From contig NC_012870.2 in the NCBI RefSeq assembly GCF_000003195.3, forward strand, positions 17,538,501 through 17,602,500: a stretch of 64,000 nucleotides of DNA, given 5' to 3'. A program made the translations under genes and the position numbers. Positions 22,324-35,057 of the stretch are shown here, one piece after another. The notes beneath the pieces are model-generated. The model ran no database searches and had not been told where the DNA came from. It was given only the letters and a program-made list of their open reading frames with translations. Position 1 is the first letter of the stretch. Each line of letters starts with the position of its first letter. Source of the DNA: Sorghum bicolor (taxonomy: Eukaryota > Streptophyta > Magnoliopsida > Poales > Poaceae).

Positions 22324-25300
22324 TGGAGCCTCCAGATCCATCAATCCAGCTTCAACTACAGGAAGAAGCACAACAAAAAGGGGTAAGCACACGCATAGAT
22401 TCTTCCCTCTGCAAATTCAAAACTTGAAAAATATCTATTTAAAACCTGATAATTTTGATTAATAATAAATTATTTCCTGTGAATGATCCAGAAACAAAAG
22501 GAGAAGATCTATAACAACAAGGATGCAACAAGATCGATACTAAAAGATCAGCTGGAGGTATATTCTGTGAGGGAGAGATCTTAGGATTTCAATGCTCTAA
22601 GCTCCCAGATCAAAGACAACTCAAAAAAGTGCTAACTACAAACCAATACATGAAAAGAAAGATAACTCAAACTTAAACTAATACAGTCTAATAAACCTGA
22701 ACTTAAGCAATATCATATTTTCTTATGTCCAAAAAGTTAAACTACTATTCAGTTTTGAATTACATAGATGCATGAAAAAAACAGGTGGATTTTGGATGCC
22801 CTGCAACAAATCCATTTGTACCAACAAGTCCAAGCGCTTCGCTGAACAACTGGCACAATCAATTGGGGCTCATGTACAACGTCCAGGTATTAAAAAGATA
22901 TTTCAATACCATATATTCTTAAAAAATAACTATTCGATTCTGCAGAAGCATGAAGGAACATCAACCCAAGCCTGGTATACAGAAAGAGCAAATACAGTTC
23001 CTAGTGTAATTTCAATCAATGAATCAGGAACAATAGATGGATGCAGTTCAAACCTTCCTCAAAAACAAAATAGCAGCAAGGTGCGTGCCTGAATACCACA
23101 AATTTCTTCAATAACACAAACAAAAATTATATTAAATTTTTGCAACAGGAAAGCTTGACAGGATTGCTGATGGAGCAACTCAGAAACTCACAAGAAGAAA
23201 TGTACTCGGTAAAAAAAATTGAACTTACAAAAAAATATATATCTTGAGAAAAGTGTGATGTTTAAATCTAACAAATTTGGTACATATTTTCCAGTTATCT
23301 CAGGAAATGCAAGGATCATACACAAGTTTACTATTTGGTTCACAAAACTTTCAGGTAAATACAAAACAAAAAAAAATATACAAAAAAAACTTCCTATCAT
23401 TTCATTAAACATCATTGTTGTCTTACACTTGATTTGCTATTTTATTTATTACCAAAAAAATGTAGGAAAGTATGCGAGTTCAGGAACAGTTATTGGAATA
23501 CTACACAGGAAACAAAATTAATATATCTACAACAGCAGAGACATCACAGGTGGAGATTAACAAGAAAAATATAAATGCAAAGAAATTACAAAAAACTTGC
23601 CTTAATTGCTTAACATTATGTCTTGCAGGTAGCTCTGGAAAACATGTCAAATTAGATTGTGAGATAAGGCTATCAAAAAACCATAGAATACAAAATGCAA
23701 ATAAACAAAATAAAAAATAACATCAATGTATGACAGGATTGCCAGGTCAGGGACTGGGGGGAGGAATACATATGTGACCAAGGAGAAGATCACTGGCAAA
23801 ATAGCATCTTCAGAAATATGGAGATTGAAGAAATACATGATCATACAAGAATACAGGAAGAAAGTTTGACAAATACAACATCAGAAGTGATAGAAACATA
23901 TGGAGAATCAAAAAGAAATTACCTTGTCCCACCAGAAGATGTTGATAGCATAGAAGTGGATGGAAGCCAAAAACTAACTGAGGAAGGAATTGATGATTTC
24001 ATAAGGAAAGAACACTTAGCAGCTTCAGAAGGAAACAACGCAAATATAGACAGCAAGTACACACCTCAGTTAGGAATGGAATTTCAAACAAAGGATCAGG
24101 CTCAACATTTCTTCAACTTCTATGCATACCTTGCAGGCTTTGAAACCGCCGTTGCACATGTCTTCAGAACGGCAAGCAGGAAAAGAAACAATGAAGTTAC
24201 AAAGGTGACAGTCAAGTGTAACAAGTTTGGAAAAGAAGAGCAACCCAAAACAACAGAACAACAAGGGGCAGCAGCAGACAAGGAAATTGGAAAAAAGAAA
24301 GGTCCAAAAAGACAGACAAATGTCATAGTAAAAACAAATTGCCCATGTGTAGTGGTTTTCAAAGAAGTGGGAGACATTTGGAAGATTATCAGGCTAGATT
24401 TAGAGCACAATCATGAATTGCAACCAGGTCAGAGGGAGCAACAATTCAGTGGACACAAGTATATGACGGATTTGGAGAAGACATTGATCAGAACACTGAA
24501 TGACAGTAACATTCCAACAAGAAAAATGATTTCTATATTGTCATATCTCAGAGGAGGACCTACAGCACTACCAGTAAAGAAAAAGGATGTCAGCAATTTC
24601 AGAACAAAGATAAACAGAGAAGTAAGAGGATCGGATATGACAAAAGTGTTAGACAGCTTCAGGGTAAAGAAAACTGAAGATCCTACATTCTTCTACAAGT
24701 TTGAATTGGATGAAGAAAACAAAGTCAAAAATATTTTTTGGAGAGATGGATCAACACTGAGATATTATGCAGATTATGGAGACTGTGTCAGCTTTGACAC
24801 AACATACATGACAAACAGATATAGGCTGCCATTTGCACCCTTTGTGGGTATCACTGGGCATGCGCAGACATGTATCTTTGGATGTGCTTTCCTACATGAT
24901 GAGACTACAACAACTTTCAAATGGGTGTTTGAAACTTTCCTAGAGGCTATGGGAGGAAAACACCCTAAAACCATCATCACAGACCAAGATAAAGCTATGA
25001 AAGCTGCTATTGAGGATGTGTTCCCAAATACTAGACACAGAAATTGCTTATTTCACATAAAAACAAAATGCTACTCAAAAAATATAAAGATATTTGCAGC
25101 AAAAGAAGGACTGTATGAGGAATTTGAAGACATAGTAAACAACTGTGTAACAGAGGAGGAATTTGAGGGCTTGTGGGGGAAGATGATTGAAGAAAGAGAA
25201 CTACAGAACAATAAATACTTCACAAAGATGTGGGAAACGAGGAAGAGGTTCATCCCTGTTTACTACAAAAAAGACTTCTTCCCATTCATCCAAACAACAT

Positions 25301-26212
25301 CGAGAAGTGAGGCTACAAATGCTATTCATCAGTTTCCTAAGAGAGTATCAAAGAATAATAGAAGCAATAGATAGAGCAGAAAATCTAGAGGACCATTACA
25401 GCAGCCAGAAAAAACCCAAAGAGCTCCTTTTTGGTTACATGTTTGAGAAACAAGCACATGAGCTATACAACAGGAATGTGTACAAAAAGTTCCAAATCCA
25501 ACTAAAGGCTACTTCAACAATGACATACCAGGAAATTGAGGAAGGGAAAGCATTTGAAGTTTGGCAAAGAAGAAATCAAGTACATCAGATACAAAATATA
25601 AGAAAGTATACAGTTCTGACTGACCTAACTGAAGGGAAAGAGCAATTTGATTGCATTTGTGCCAAATTCAGCAAGGATGGGATTCTCTGTTCACATGTCT
25701 TGAAAATCATAATAGAAAAAGAAATTAGTAACATACCAGAAATGTACATAATAGATAGATGGAGAAAAAAGGAAATGAGAATGCTGAAACAACCTATGGG
25801 AGAGGACACAATAGCTACGAGCTCACTACTCAGGTACAATGTGCTCTCAAGAAAATCTACAGTTCTGAACTCAAAAGCAGCTAAAAGGGAGGAAGCAACA
25901 AATTACCTTATGGCAGAAATGGACAGGATAGAAGCACACTTGAACCAGCTGTTGGAGCCTCCAGCAAGGGATCAAAATCACAATGAAGAAACAGCAAATC
26001 AAGAAATACAAACACAGGCAACTAGTGTGCAAAATGAAATTGAAGATCCAGAGACAGCAACCCAGAAGGGCAGGCCAGAACTGCCAAAAAGAATGAAAAC
26101 TCAAATAGAAAAGGTCAGAGAGAAAATGAGACAACAAGAAATCAAGAAGAAAAAGAAAGAAACAACACATGCCAACTCAAGTACAATTTCACATTATCAA
26201 AGTAATTATTAG
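22324..26212 (+). pseudogene. FAR1/MULE transposase gene, frame broken
   Basis: Short upstream exons with good splice sites lie at about 22324-22383, 22493-22560, 23150-23210, 23295-23354 and 23465-23550; they encode glutamine/leucine-rich, coiled-coil-like sequence. The large exon (from about 23750) encodes a FAR1 DNA-binding domain (NFYAYLAGFETAV, TNCPCVV, LEHNHEL), then the MULE transposase core with Asp in SFDTTY (24796-24798), Asp in ITDQDKAM (24982-24984) and the CLFHI motif. At about 25320-25335 the frame stops matching after SRSEATNA and continues in another frame from ISFLREYQRI, so a short out-of-frame deletion is likely. The SWIM zinc finger (CICAKF then CSHVL) is at about 25650-25700, and a charged C-terminal tail ends at 26212. 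Without a continuous frame it cannot make the whole transposase. Confidence 0.85.
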
Positions 26213-26599
26213 ATAGTAACTAATTAAAAGATAAAAATTATCTTTCATTTCATATAGCACTCTTAATGATTACATTTCATCTACTATTATAGGCTCACCA
26301 AGCAAGCAACAGAACAAGAGGATGAGAAAGTCAGCAACGAAAAATACTGAAGGACGACCAAGCAACTGAAGAAGGACCAAATTCCACATGTAGTGGAAGG
26401 AAAATGAAGATACAAACTCAGAAATGTTATTACATATATGTAATATAAGAATAAACTGTAATAGTTGAATTCGTTCTATTGTGTGCAACAATGAATATTT
26501 ACTATTCTGGAAAAGACAGTATTAACAATCTCCACAATCTCTATCCAAAAGTATTTTACTAATTACATCAATACTTTGAGATTCTAGTTATGAAAAAAA

Positions 26600-28939
26600 C
26601 TAATTGCAAACACGAGGATCGACACCCTGCAAAAAAAATAAAATTCAAAGATGTACTAACATAAAACACTCTATACACAAAAATGAACCATTAGTTTTAC
26701 CTGCTTATACAAGTTCATTACGAGAGATTTGTCGATGCAATTTCCTTTGCTGAAGAATAAGTCAATTCCAAGCTTCACACGTATATCGGGAATATCAGAA
26801 TGGTCAAGCAAATCCCTGAGATCAACGTTCCTGTCCCATAGCTCCATGAATTTTAGGGCAAAAACACTGCAATCAACGCTGCAAGAAAAAAAAATTAATT
26901 AAAGATCAATAACAGTATCAATTAAACATATGTAACAATAAAAGAAAACATCAACTAAACTTAATAATGGAACCAACAGCTATTTTTTTGGGTACCTTCA
27001 AAGTACACAAAGAAAATATAGAAAACTGAAAGAACACTAACCACAAAATAAAATGTAAAAAGTAAACTAGTAGATAAGTGTCTGGTGCTTCACAGAATTT
27101 CAAAAGAGCAAAGCAAAAGCATAGTCAATCTGACAACAACACTTCTCATAAAAAAAAGCATTGCCATAAAAAGAAATAACCATTTTTACATTATCCAAAA
27201 GGAGAGGCAAAAAAACAATAACATGTATAAGAAAAAAAAGGAAAATGTACACTTACACATTATTTTGTTTTGAAACTGGAGGATAGAACACAGAGAATGT
27301 GTCAACATCTACGTTGCCCTCAGCATACTGATGCCAAGAATCCTTGAATGCATTAATCTTTTTCAAAAAAATGAAAAAAGAGTAAGAAACATGTCTAACA
27401 TATTTGAAAAAATTAAAAAAATTTAAAACTATAAAGATTAACAAAACTTACAAGCTTGGTCCTTGCTCGAACTTGGAAGTTGTGATTATCAGAAAAGTAA
27501 GAATCCAAAAACACAAAAAGTTTATTCTTCAAGTCAACAATAAAGACAAACCAATGCTTCTCTATAATGATAGGAAAGCATAGCTGGAAAAGTATTAATA
27601 AAAAAATTAGCTATAAACCAAAAAGCTTATGAAGAACACAGAAAAACAATGAAAAAAATATACCTTGTCTGACAAATGAAGCTTATGAGCAGAATTCGCA
27701 CCAAGAAAGCAATTCCTGACTGTGTCCATATCATAAATGCAGTTGTAGGTATAAAGACAACCCTAAAAATAAAAAAACTGATCAGAAAAAAGATAAACAG
27801 ATATATAAAAAGGAATGCAAAAATGAGACTGAGAACAACTTACACCAACTTTTGGATAAAAGTAATGTTTCTTCGACTGTCTTGGGTGCTCATCCTCTAA
27901 AAATTTCCGACACATACAAGCAACAAAAAAATTATCTACTTTCCCCCTAGGCTCAACAGATTGACCTAAAGAAGAATACGTCACACTAGTCTTGGAAAAC
28001 TCAACTGCCTTGAAACTAAAAATGAAAAAGTAAAAAAGCAAAGTTAATATAACAAATCAAAAATGCATAAAAAAGGACATTATACAAAAATTAGAAAAGG
28101 GCGAAACATACCAACTCCATTGGCTGTAAGCAAGACCACATATGATTTTATAATACGCCTTTTCTTCATCAGTAATTAAAAATCGTCTTCCTTCTGGAAT
28201 ACCACCAGTTAAATTGATTGTTGGACAAGCTGCCATACTACTCACATTTCTTCTGTTATATAGTTCATCATTTAACTTCCCTAATTGCATGCAACGATCT
28301 TTGAAACGTGACACACCCAAAACTTCCACATCAGGTAATGGCTCCAGAAAAAAAAGAAAAAAAATTAGAAAATGGCATGACTCATATACTTAAAATACAT
28401 GTCTCACGAGTCAAAAGGACTAATTAAATAAAATATTTGCAAAAGAAGAAAAAAACCTACAACTGAAATAATCAAACCTAATTAAGATGAAACTGAAGTC
28501 AAACTAAGAATCAAATCAAATCAGAAATCATTGAAGTAATAGGACATCATATAAACTAACAAACCAAAAAACTATCATTCATGCATCAGCTACCTTTCAA
28601 ATTATAACTAAAAGCAAATTAACTGGAAGAAAACTAAAAAATGCACATGAATTTAAAAAAAAACACTAGGAGATGACATGACGAAAAACAAAAAAATGGA
28701 TAAGCTATAATGCTATTTGAGTTATATACAAATAAAACTGAACTCACAAGCATCAGCTCACATGCAGTTATAGTTGTGTGTTTAAACCTAATAGAAACAT
28801 GAACTCAAACAAATCATGATATAATGAAGAGTGAATAAGGCAAAATAAAAAAATATTCACCTTAGGGGATTCAATTCTACCTTTCTTGTTCATAGTAGCA
28901 ACATTTGCTAAAAACAAAAAAACATTAGCCAAAAAATTA

Positions 28940-29032
<93 letters not shown>

Positions 29033-30308
29033 AAAGTTGAACCTGGAACACAACACGTATAGAAAAAGTTGAACCTGGAACAGAAGTAAACTCATCAGCT
29101 TTAAATTTGCCATGATGCAAAACTATAGGGGTGTCCAAAATCAAGTAAGGATTTCTCAGAGAATTGTCATCTGCAAAAAGTGAAGGTCCTCTAGATGCAA
29201 TAGAGTTCTGCAATAAAAAAATATAAACAAATATGATATATAAATGAAAATAAAACAAATAAAATAAATACACATAAAACATTAGTGTCCCAGAAAAATA
29301 CCCTACAAAATAAAAAACAATATTATAGTAAGTTATATACCTGAGCGTGAGCAACAGTGGTGCCGTCATTCTTTGGATCTCCTATGGGTTTCCTGACTTC
29401 AAAATTTCCTTCAACAATGCGCCTGTTAGATTGCTCCTTGACTGATGAACTGCGACGATTATCTTTGCAGCAAAAAATGTATAAGGAAAACCTAAAAAAA
29501 CAAAACAAAACCAAAACAGACACAAAAAAATACCTCTTAGAATAGATGGAACAGAATTATCATTACAAACTGCGTGATTGTTCTCAACAACAGGAGCAGC
29601 ACCATTCTTCTCTTTCATCTGATCGGCAGTCTTTGCAGCATCCAATAAAATTTGAAGAACACTTAGGACTAGACTCTCAGTAGGCATTAGACAAAAACTA
29701 CACTTCCCATAAGAATTCTCATGAACAAGCTTGCATAAATCATCAACCACCTTCAAAACAAAAAATATTAAGAAAACAAATAGAAATAAAAAAAATCAAA
29801 AAGATCAATGATATGATACAAAATAAAAAGAAAATTACATTTGCAGGCAAAAACTCGCCAAAATACATGTTAAGCTTGTCCCTGAATGAATTTGATTCTC
29901 CATGAACCTGTTAAAATATATATATATATATGATAAAAAACAAAAAATAAAGAGGAAAAAGAAAACAACCTTAGCACCATCATTGGGACCTCCATTGATT
30001 CCTTTTGGAGCTACATTATGCTCATTCATTTTCTATAAAAAATAGAAAAAACATTAAATAAGTTACAAAGAAAAACAAATATGAAAAATACAAAAATACC
30101 TTGGATTTGCAAAAAACCAGAAATTGCTCCAACATGTTAATGTTTGCAGTAGACAACAATCCCTAAAAAAATATAAAAACATTAGACAACAAAAAAAATA
30201 AAAAAAAATAAGATCTTTTAGAACACATACAGATTCAACTTCTGACTGACAATGGTCTCCTCGATTAGTTCCCTCTACAACACGGGAGAAATTCCTCTTA
30301 GAAGCCAT
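26600..30308 (-). CDS. Ulp1-like (C48) cysteine protease gene carried by the MULE, many exons
   Basis: The ATG is at 30308 (MASKRNF) and the stop at 26600-26602. About fifteen short exons with GT/AG borders join, among them about 30167-30105, 30033-29971, 29909-29841, 29756-29535, 29470-29341, 29209-29080, 28340-28110, 28020-27845, 27765-27660, 27590-27455, 27362-27254, 26884-26703 and 26630-26600. The last five build the Ulp1 peptidase domain. The catalytic residues are present: His in KHWFVF (27554-27556), Asp in FLDS (27503-27505), Gln in KQNN (27265-27267) and Cys in VDCSVF (26879-26881). The family cleaves SUMO or SUMO-like conjugates, and MULE-borne copies are known without a settled role. 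The N-terminal exons are not recognised. I saw no stop within the exons listed, so it may still be functional. Some exon borders are approximate. Confidence 0.75.
28944..29029. repeat. (TA)n microsatellite in a Ulp1 gene intron
   Basis: An 86-bp run of TA dinucleotides, next to a short direct repeat (gaaaaagttgaacctggaac) at 29031 and 29063. Confidence 0.95.
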
Positions 30309-30309
30309 C

Positions 30310-31953
30310 TTACCTGAAAAAAAAAGGTAAGCTCACTAAAAAACTAAAAAGAATCACCCAAAAAACAAAATATTAAAAAAGAATATTGAACTTATTCATA
30401 CACAATAACTAATAACATTAACTCTTGCAGCTGAGCCACAGGCAAAAAAGATAACAACAGGAGCGGGAAAAGGCCAATGCAGAACTGCACATAAAAAGGT
30501 TTTACAAACTGAAAAAAATAATCTACTCTTTCACTGTACAAAAATTTTTAGAAGTGTGCCATACACAGGACATAACAAACAAATTAGAAACCCTCAAACA
30601 ACATCAGCTAAGCCTCAACCTTAAAAAAATGTAAATCAACTGAAAAATAAATCAATGTAGTAAACTAGTTGAGTTCAGGTTTAAGGTAGCATTCAAAAAA
30701 GATACATGTAAATAACAAAACTAAAATTGAAACTACAACCTGAATATCAGTTAAAAAAAGCTGAACTAGGGTATCAGTCAAGCAGATATCACGAATACAA
30801 AATAAAATTGTCTGCTCTGAAAATATGATCCAACAAAATTAATCTGCATCCATCCAACCAGTCAATCCGAAACTTAAGAATAATACAAATCTCTGTCAGC
30901 GAGGGCTACCATTCAGCACTCGAAAACATCCCAAGGGGAATTGCCTACTTCAAAAAAATGAACTAAGAATCGAAAGTCTGAAAAACTGAACTCTGCATAC
31001 AAAGCTACTTGCAGAGAAAAATAACACCCTAACCCAGATCTACAAGATCCTAATAACATGACGCACAAATCAACAGCTAACAACTACACTGAACAAGCTA
31101 TCCAAAACAAATAATCTAAACCACCACCACCACCCCTATCGTATAAAACACAAAATTAACATACCTCACACTAAATAATCTGAAACTGAATCATCTAAAA
31201 CAACTACCCGAGAGCACAAAACAAAACCTAAAAAACAAAATACAAATTGAAGTCACACAACCAGATCTGGTATATTGGAGGGGGGCTATACGCATCCCCA
31301 GCAAGAAAAACAAAACAGAACCACACGTACATACATGAATCAAAGCAAAAAAACAATAGAAAAAGGGGTGAGAAAAACTTAGCTCGAGAAAACCTAGAAA
31401 TAGCTGGCTGACGAAGATGAGAAGCTGCGAATCCACACAACTGGGATGATGCGAAAAACGCCGAGACGGAAACCGAGGGATGACGCTGAGTCGCAGCCGC
31501 GAGCACCAACAGAAATCGACGCCGGAGACGAGCAGGATGTCTACGCGCACGGAACAGCAAGGAGTGGCCGTGCAGGAGGCCAAAGAGTCACCGCGCCCAG
31601 GAGCGACAAGCCGCCGCAGCAGGAGAGCGACGAATCGCCCCACCGCCGGAAGCGACGACTGGACCAGGCGAGAGCGTCGTGTTGCCTGGAGTCCACCCGA
31701 GGAAGATGAACCGAAATGAAAATGGGGAAAGGGGGAACCAGAATAGCAAAAATCTGGGCGCGCATCCCAAAAATCAAAACAATAATGCCTCTCAAGTGGG
31801 ACCCATGACTCACGGTGGGACCCATGACCAAAACGATGCAAATCCACACACAAAGATCGGACGCACGAAAACATATCCATAACAAAGATCTGACGGACAG
31901 AAAACCGGTTAGACAGAGACAAAGAAACAACCGGCTGTAACATAGCATTTCTG
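30310..31953. other. Upstream region of the Ulp1 gene and right end of the MULE
   Basis: AT-rich to about 31430, then a GC-rich block at 31440-31720, then the terminal sequence. The GC-rich block has long open frames in several phases, none with recognisable domains. It could be the promoter/leader of the Ulp1 gene or a small captured host fragment. Confidence 0.45.
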
Positions 31954-32115
31954 TATTAGTAAGGACAATAGCGTTGGCGTTATACTAATGAAGAGAGATG
32001 ATAAGAGTTTTATGGAAGTAGAAAAAGTTTCATTCCATAAAACTCCTATACGTTGTTTCTAAAATATGAATGTGTTGGAAACTATATTATGGAACTTCTA
32101 TTGAGGATGACCTAA

Positions 32116-32414
32116 GGGGTGTTTAGTTCTCTTTTCATCCTAAAATTTTCTAGGTTTTAATCTATTATTTTACATAATAGAACTAAATATTATACAATTT
32201 TTTTAAGAAAAAGATGGCTATTATATATTTTAGACTTTGTCAAGGGACCAAAAAAAGCCAAAAAAAAAAGCCTCAAGAGGCCATAATGAGACAATAATTT
32301 TTATATTTTGGATGAAACTAAATACAACTTTGAAAATTTTGGCATTTTATATTTTATCATTCTAAAGTAGTTAATATTTTGTATTTTGCATTCCATGGGG
32401 AACTAAACATACCC
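32116..32414. mobile_element. Tourist-like MITE, 299 bp
   Basis: The ends are ggggtgtttagttc and gaactaaacataccc, flanked by taa at 32113-32115 and 32415-32417. Confidence 0.8.
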
Positions 32415-32771
32415 TAAGTTTGTTTCTGTCTTGGTGTCTATCTTGGTAGTTGTCTCATGGAGTTTCTTATCATATCAAATCTTGCGACACATGCATGAAG
32501 CATTAAATATAGATAAAAAAATACTGCCACATATAATACTGCCACATATAACAAAGGCCAAAATTCAAAACTAAACTGTGTAATTAGTTATTTCTTTGAA
32601 TCTTACGACACATGCATGGAGCATGAAACATACCCTAACTAAATATACCCTAAGTAGATAATACTGCCACATATAACAAAGGCCAAAATTCAAAAAAAAT
32701 TCAAAATTTCTTATCATATCGAATCTTACGACACATGCATGGAGCATTAAATATAGATAAAAAATAACTAA

Positions 32772-33015
32772 GACCTCGTTTAGTTCCTAAAATATTTTGC
32801 AAAATTTTTCACATTTCCCATCACATCGAATCTTATGGCACATGCATGGAGCACTAAATATAGATAAAAGAAATAACTAATTACACAGTTTATCTGTAAT
32901 TTGTGAGATGAATCTTTTGAGCCTAGTTAGTCTATAATTGGAAAATATTTATCAAATACAAACGAAAATGCTATTGTTCATATTTTGCAAAAAAAATTTA
33001 AAAGTAAACAAGGCC
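32772..33015. mobile_element. MITE of the ggccttgtttagtt family
   Basis: The ends gacctcgtttagttcc and gtaaacaaggccc match the same family as other copies here, as does the interior (tctataattgg, aaatataga). Bases 32418-32771 and 33016-33232 hold further broken pieces of the same family. Confidence 0.65.
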
Positions 33016-33232
33016 CAGTTGTACGGTTTACCTATAATTTATGAGACGAATCTTTTAAGTCCAGTTAGTCTATAATTAGATAATAATTGTCAAATATAAA
33101 CAAAATTGTTATAGTAGCCAAACCCAAAAGTTTTCGCCAACTAACGCCAAATTAGAAAACATGTACGGCAAGCGATTGAATGTATCGTAACTCTACCCAG
33201 ATGCTCTCAAAAAAAAAACTCTACCCAGACGT

Positions 33233-33460
33233 GGCCTTGTTTAGTTCCTAAAAATTTTAAGGATTTTCCGTCATATTGAATATTTAGACGTATGTATGGA
33301 GCATTAAATATAGATAAAAAATAAGTAACTACATAGTTTTCTTGTAATTTACAAGACAAATCTTTTGAACCTAGTTAGTCCATGGTTGGACAATAATTAC
33401 CAAATACAAACGAAAGTGCTACAGTAGCTAAACCCTAAAACTTTTACGAACTAAACAAGG
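33233..33460. mobile_element. MITE of the ggccttgtttagtt family
   Basis: The ends ggccttgtttagttcc and gaactaaacaagg are inverted repeats, with the typical interior agtccatggttggacaa. Confidence 0.8.
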
Positions 33461-34474
33461 GAACCTCGATCTGGAGCTCATCAACTACATTCTAACTAAG
33501 GCTGGATGAAAAACTCGAAGCTTGTTAGCTCGCTCGGCTCGTGGCTAGCTCAACTCGGCTCGGCTCGTTATCATAATGAGCCAACTCACGAGCCGCTCGC
33601 GAGTCAAACGAGTTACAGTTTTAAGAAAAAAGTCATCATAGCTTATATTAGTTTTGTATTACTTCATATCTTACACTTTACAAATGGTTGATATGTTAGC
33701 TGTGAGCATAGCAGGCACTCAGTTTTATATAGTTTATTTTTTTATTTGTATGTTTTGTTTTATTTTATTTTCATTATATTTGGATGGATGTCTCTATCAC
33801 AAGTCAACTGATATTCATTGACCCCGTCAGTTTGTTTGGATGGATGGATTATATTGTTTGGTTAATCAAGTAACCAAAAAATGGTTTTGGTTAGAGCAAA
33901 CAATCAGCTGCAGGTTGGCAGTGCCAATCAGATCTTAACTAGTTTCTTAAAATCAAGTCATAGGATTGTAACAGTTGAACTAGCGATTTATTTCGCTGTC
34001 GTCCTCCAATTATTAACTTGCATTAACTTCTTCATTTTTGTCTTCTGTGTGTGTTGCATTTTGAGATTGAGATAGTGGTTCCTGTGCTCTTCTATTTTGC
34101 TTTATTTGTGTGTGTGTCGTCACGTAGATGGCCACGATTTTCTAAATAGAAATGCAGATTGCTGAGGGGAATTACATAACGACGTTTGTAGATTATTCTT
34201 TTAACATTACCTGTTTTTGTTATCTATTTTCTGTTGTCTTGAAGTTTTGTTTATCTGTCTGTTGGTGCTGTTTTCATATTCTTTTTTGTATGTAGCTTGA
34301 CAAGTAGCAGTTCCATTTTAAATGTTTTTGGTGCCTTTGTGCAGTTGCATCTGCAGATCAAGAAGATGGAGCTCTCCCAGCAGTCCAAGTACTTATGTAG
34401 TTATGTGAGTTATGTTTTGGCAAGATAAACGTGACGGTTTTTGCACTTTATTTCTTCTTTGCTAGGCCTTGTTT
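33461..34474. other. Non-genic DNA
   Basis: A short stretch at 33510-33610 repeats gctcggctcg and gagccg words in both directions, a fragment of some repeat. The remainder is T-rich single-copy-like sequence with no supported gene. Confidence 0.5.
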
Positions 34475-34698
34475 AGTTCAAAAAGAATTGCAAAAATGAA
34501 CACTGTATCTCCTTCGTTTGTATTTGGCAAATATTATCCAAACATGGACTAACTAGGCTCAAAAGATTCATCTCGCAAATGACAAAGTGCAATTAGTTAT
34601 TATTTTTATCTATATTTAATGCTTCATACATGCATCGCAAGATTCGATGTGATGGAGAATGTGAAGTTTTTGCAAAAAATTTTAGAACTAAACAAGGC
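34475..34698. mobile_element. MITE of the ggccttgtttagtt family
   Basis: The ends ggccttgtttagttc and gaactaaacaaggc are inverted repeats. The interior has atggactaactaggctc as in the other copies. Confidence 0.8.
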
Positions 34699-35057
34699 AA
34701 AGTTTTTTTATCTTTTGTTTATTATTTTGTTAATTGTTTATTTATCTTTTTTGAATTTTCATACCCGCAGTTTGACAATGTTAAAGCTCAATTTGATGGC
34801 AGTGGCATAAAGGGCAAGAAAAATTTGGAACAATGGCGCTGAAGTCCACTGAATTTTTTAAATGGCCCACAGAGAATTGTGTTCTTTTTTAATAGCTCAG
34901 GCCTTGTTTACTTCCACCCGAAAACCCAAAATTTTTGAAGATTCTCCGTCACATCGAATCTTTAGACGCATGTATGGAGTATTAAATATAGGCGAAAATA
35001 AAAACTAATTGTACTGTTTGGTCGGAATTGACGAGACGAATATTTTGAGCCTAGTTA

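Larger units (their letters stand above)
21193..31953. mobile_element. Mutator-like element with FAR1-type transposase and Ulp1 protease
   Basis: The 10.8 kb element holds a plus-strand transposase gene and a minus-strand Ulp1-like gene that converge near 26.4 kb. Both ends carry a similar inverted sequence: from the left cggttgtttcactgtct and then aaccggtt, from the right (reverse complement) cggttgtttctttgtct and then aaccggtt. Candidate 9-bp duplications tattagagt (21184) and tattagtaa (31954) match at only 6-7 of 9 positions, so exact ends are uncertain. MULEs carrying Ulp1-like genes are known in plants (Kaonashi type). The transposase is broken, so the copy is probably not autonomous now. 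Confidence 0.75.
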
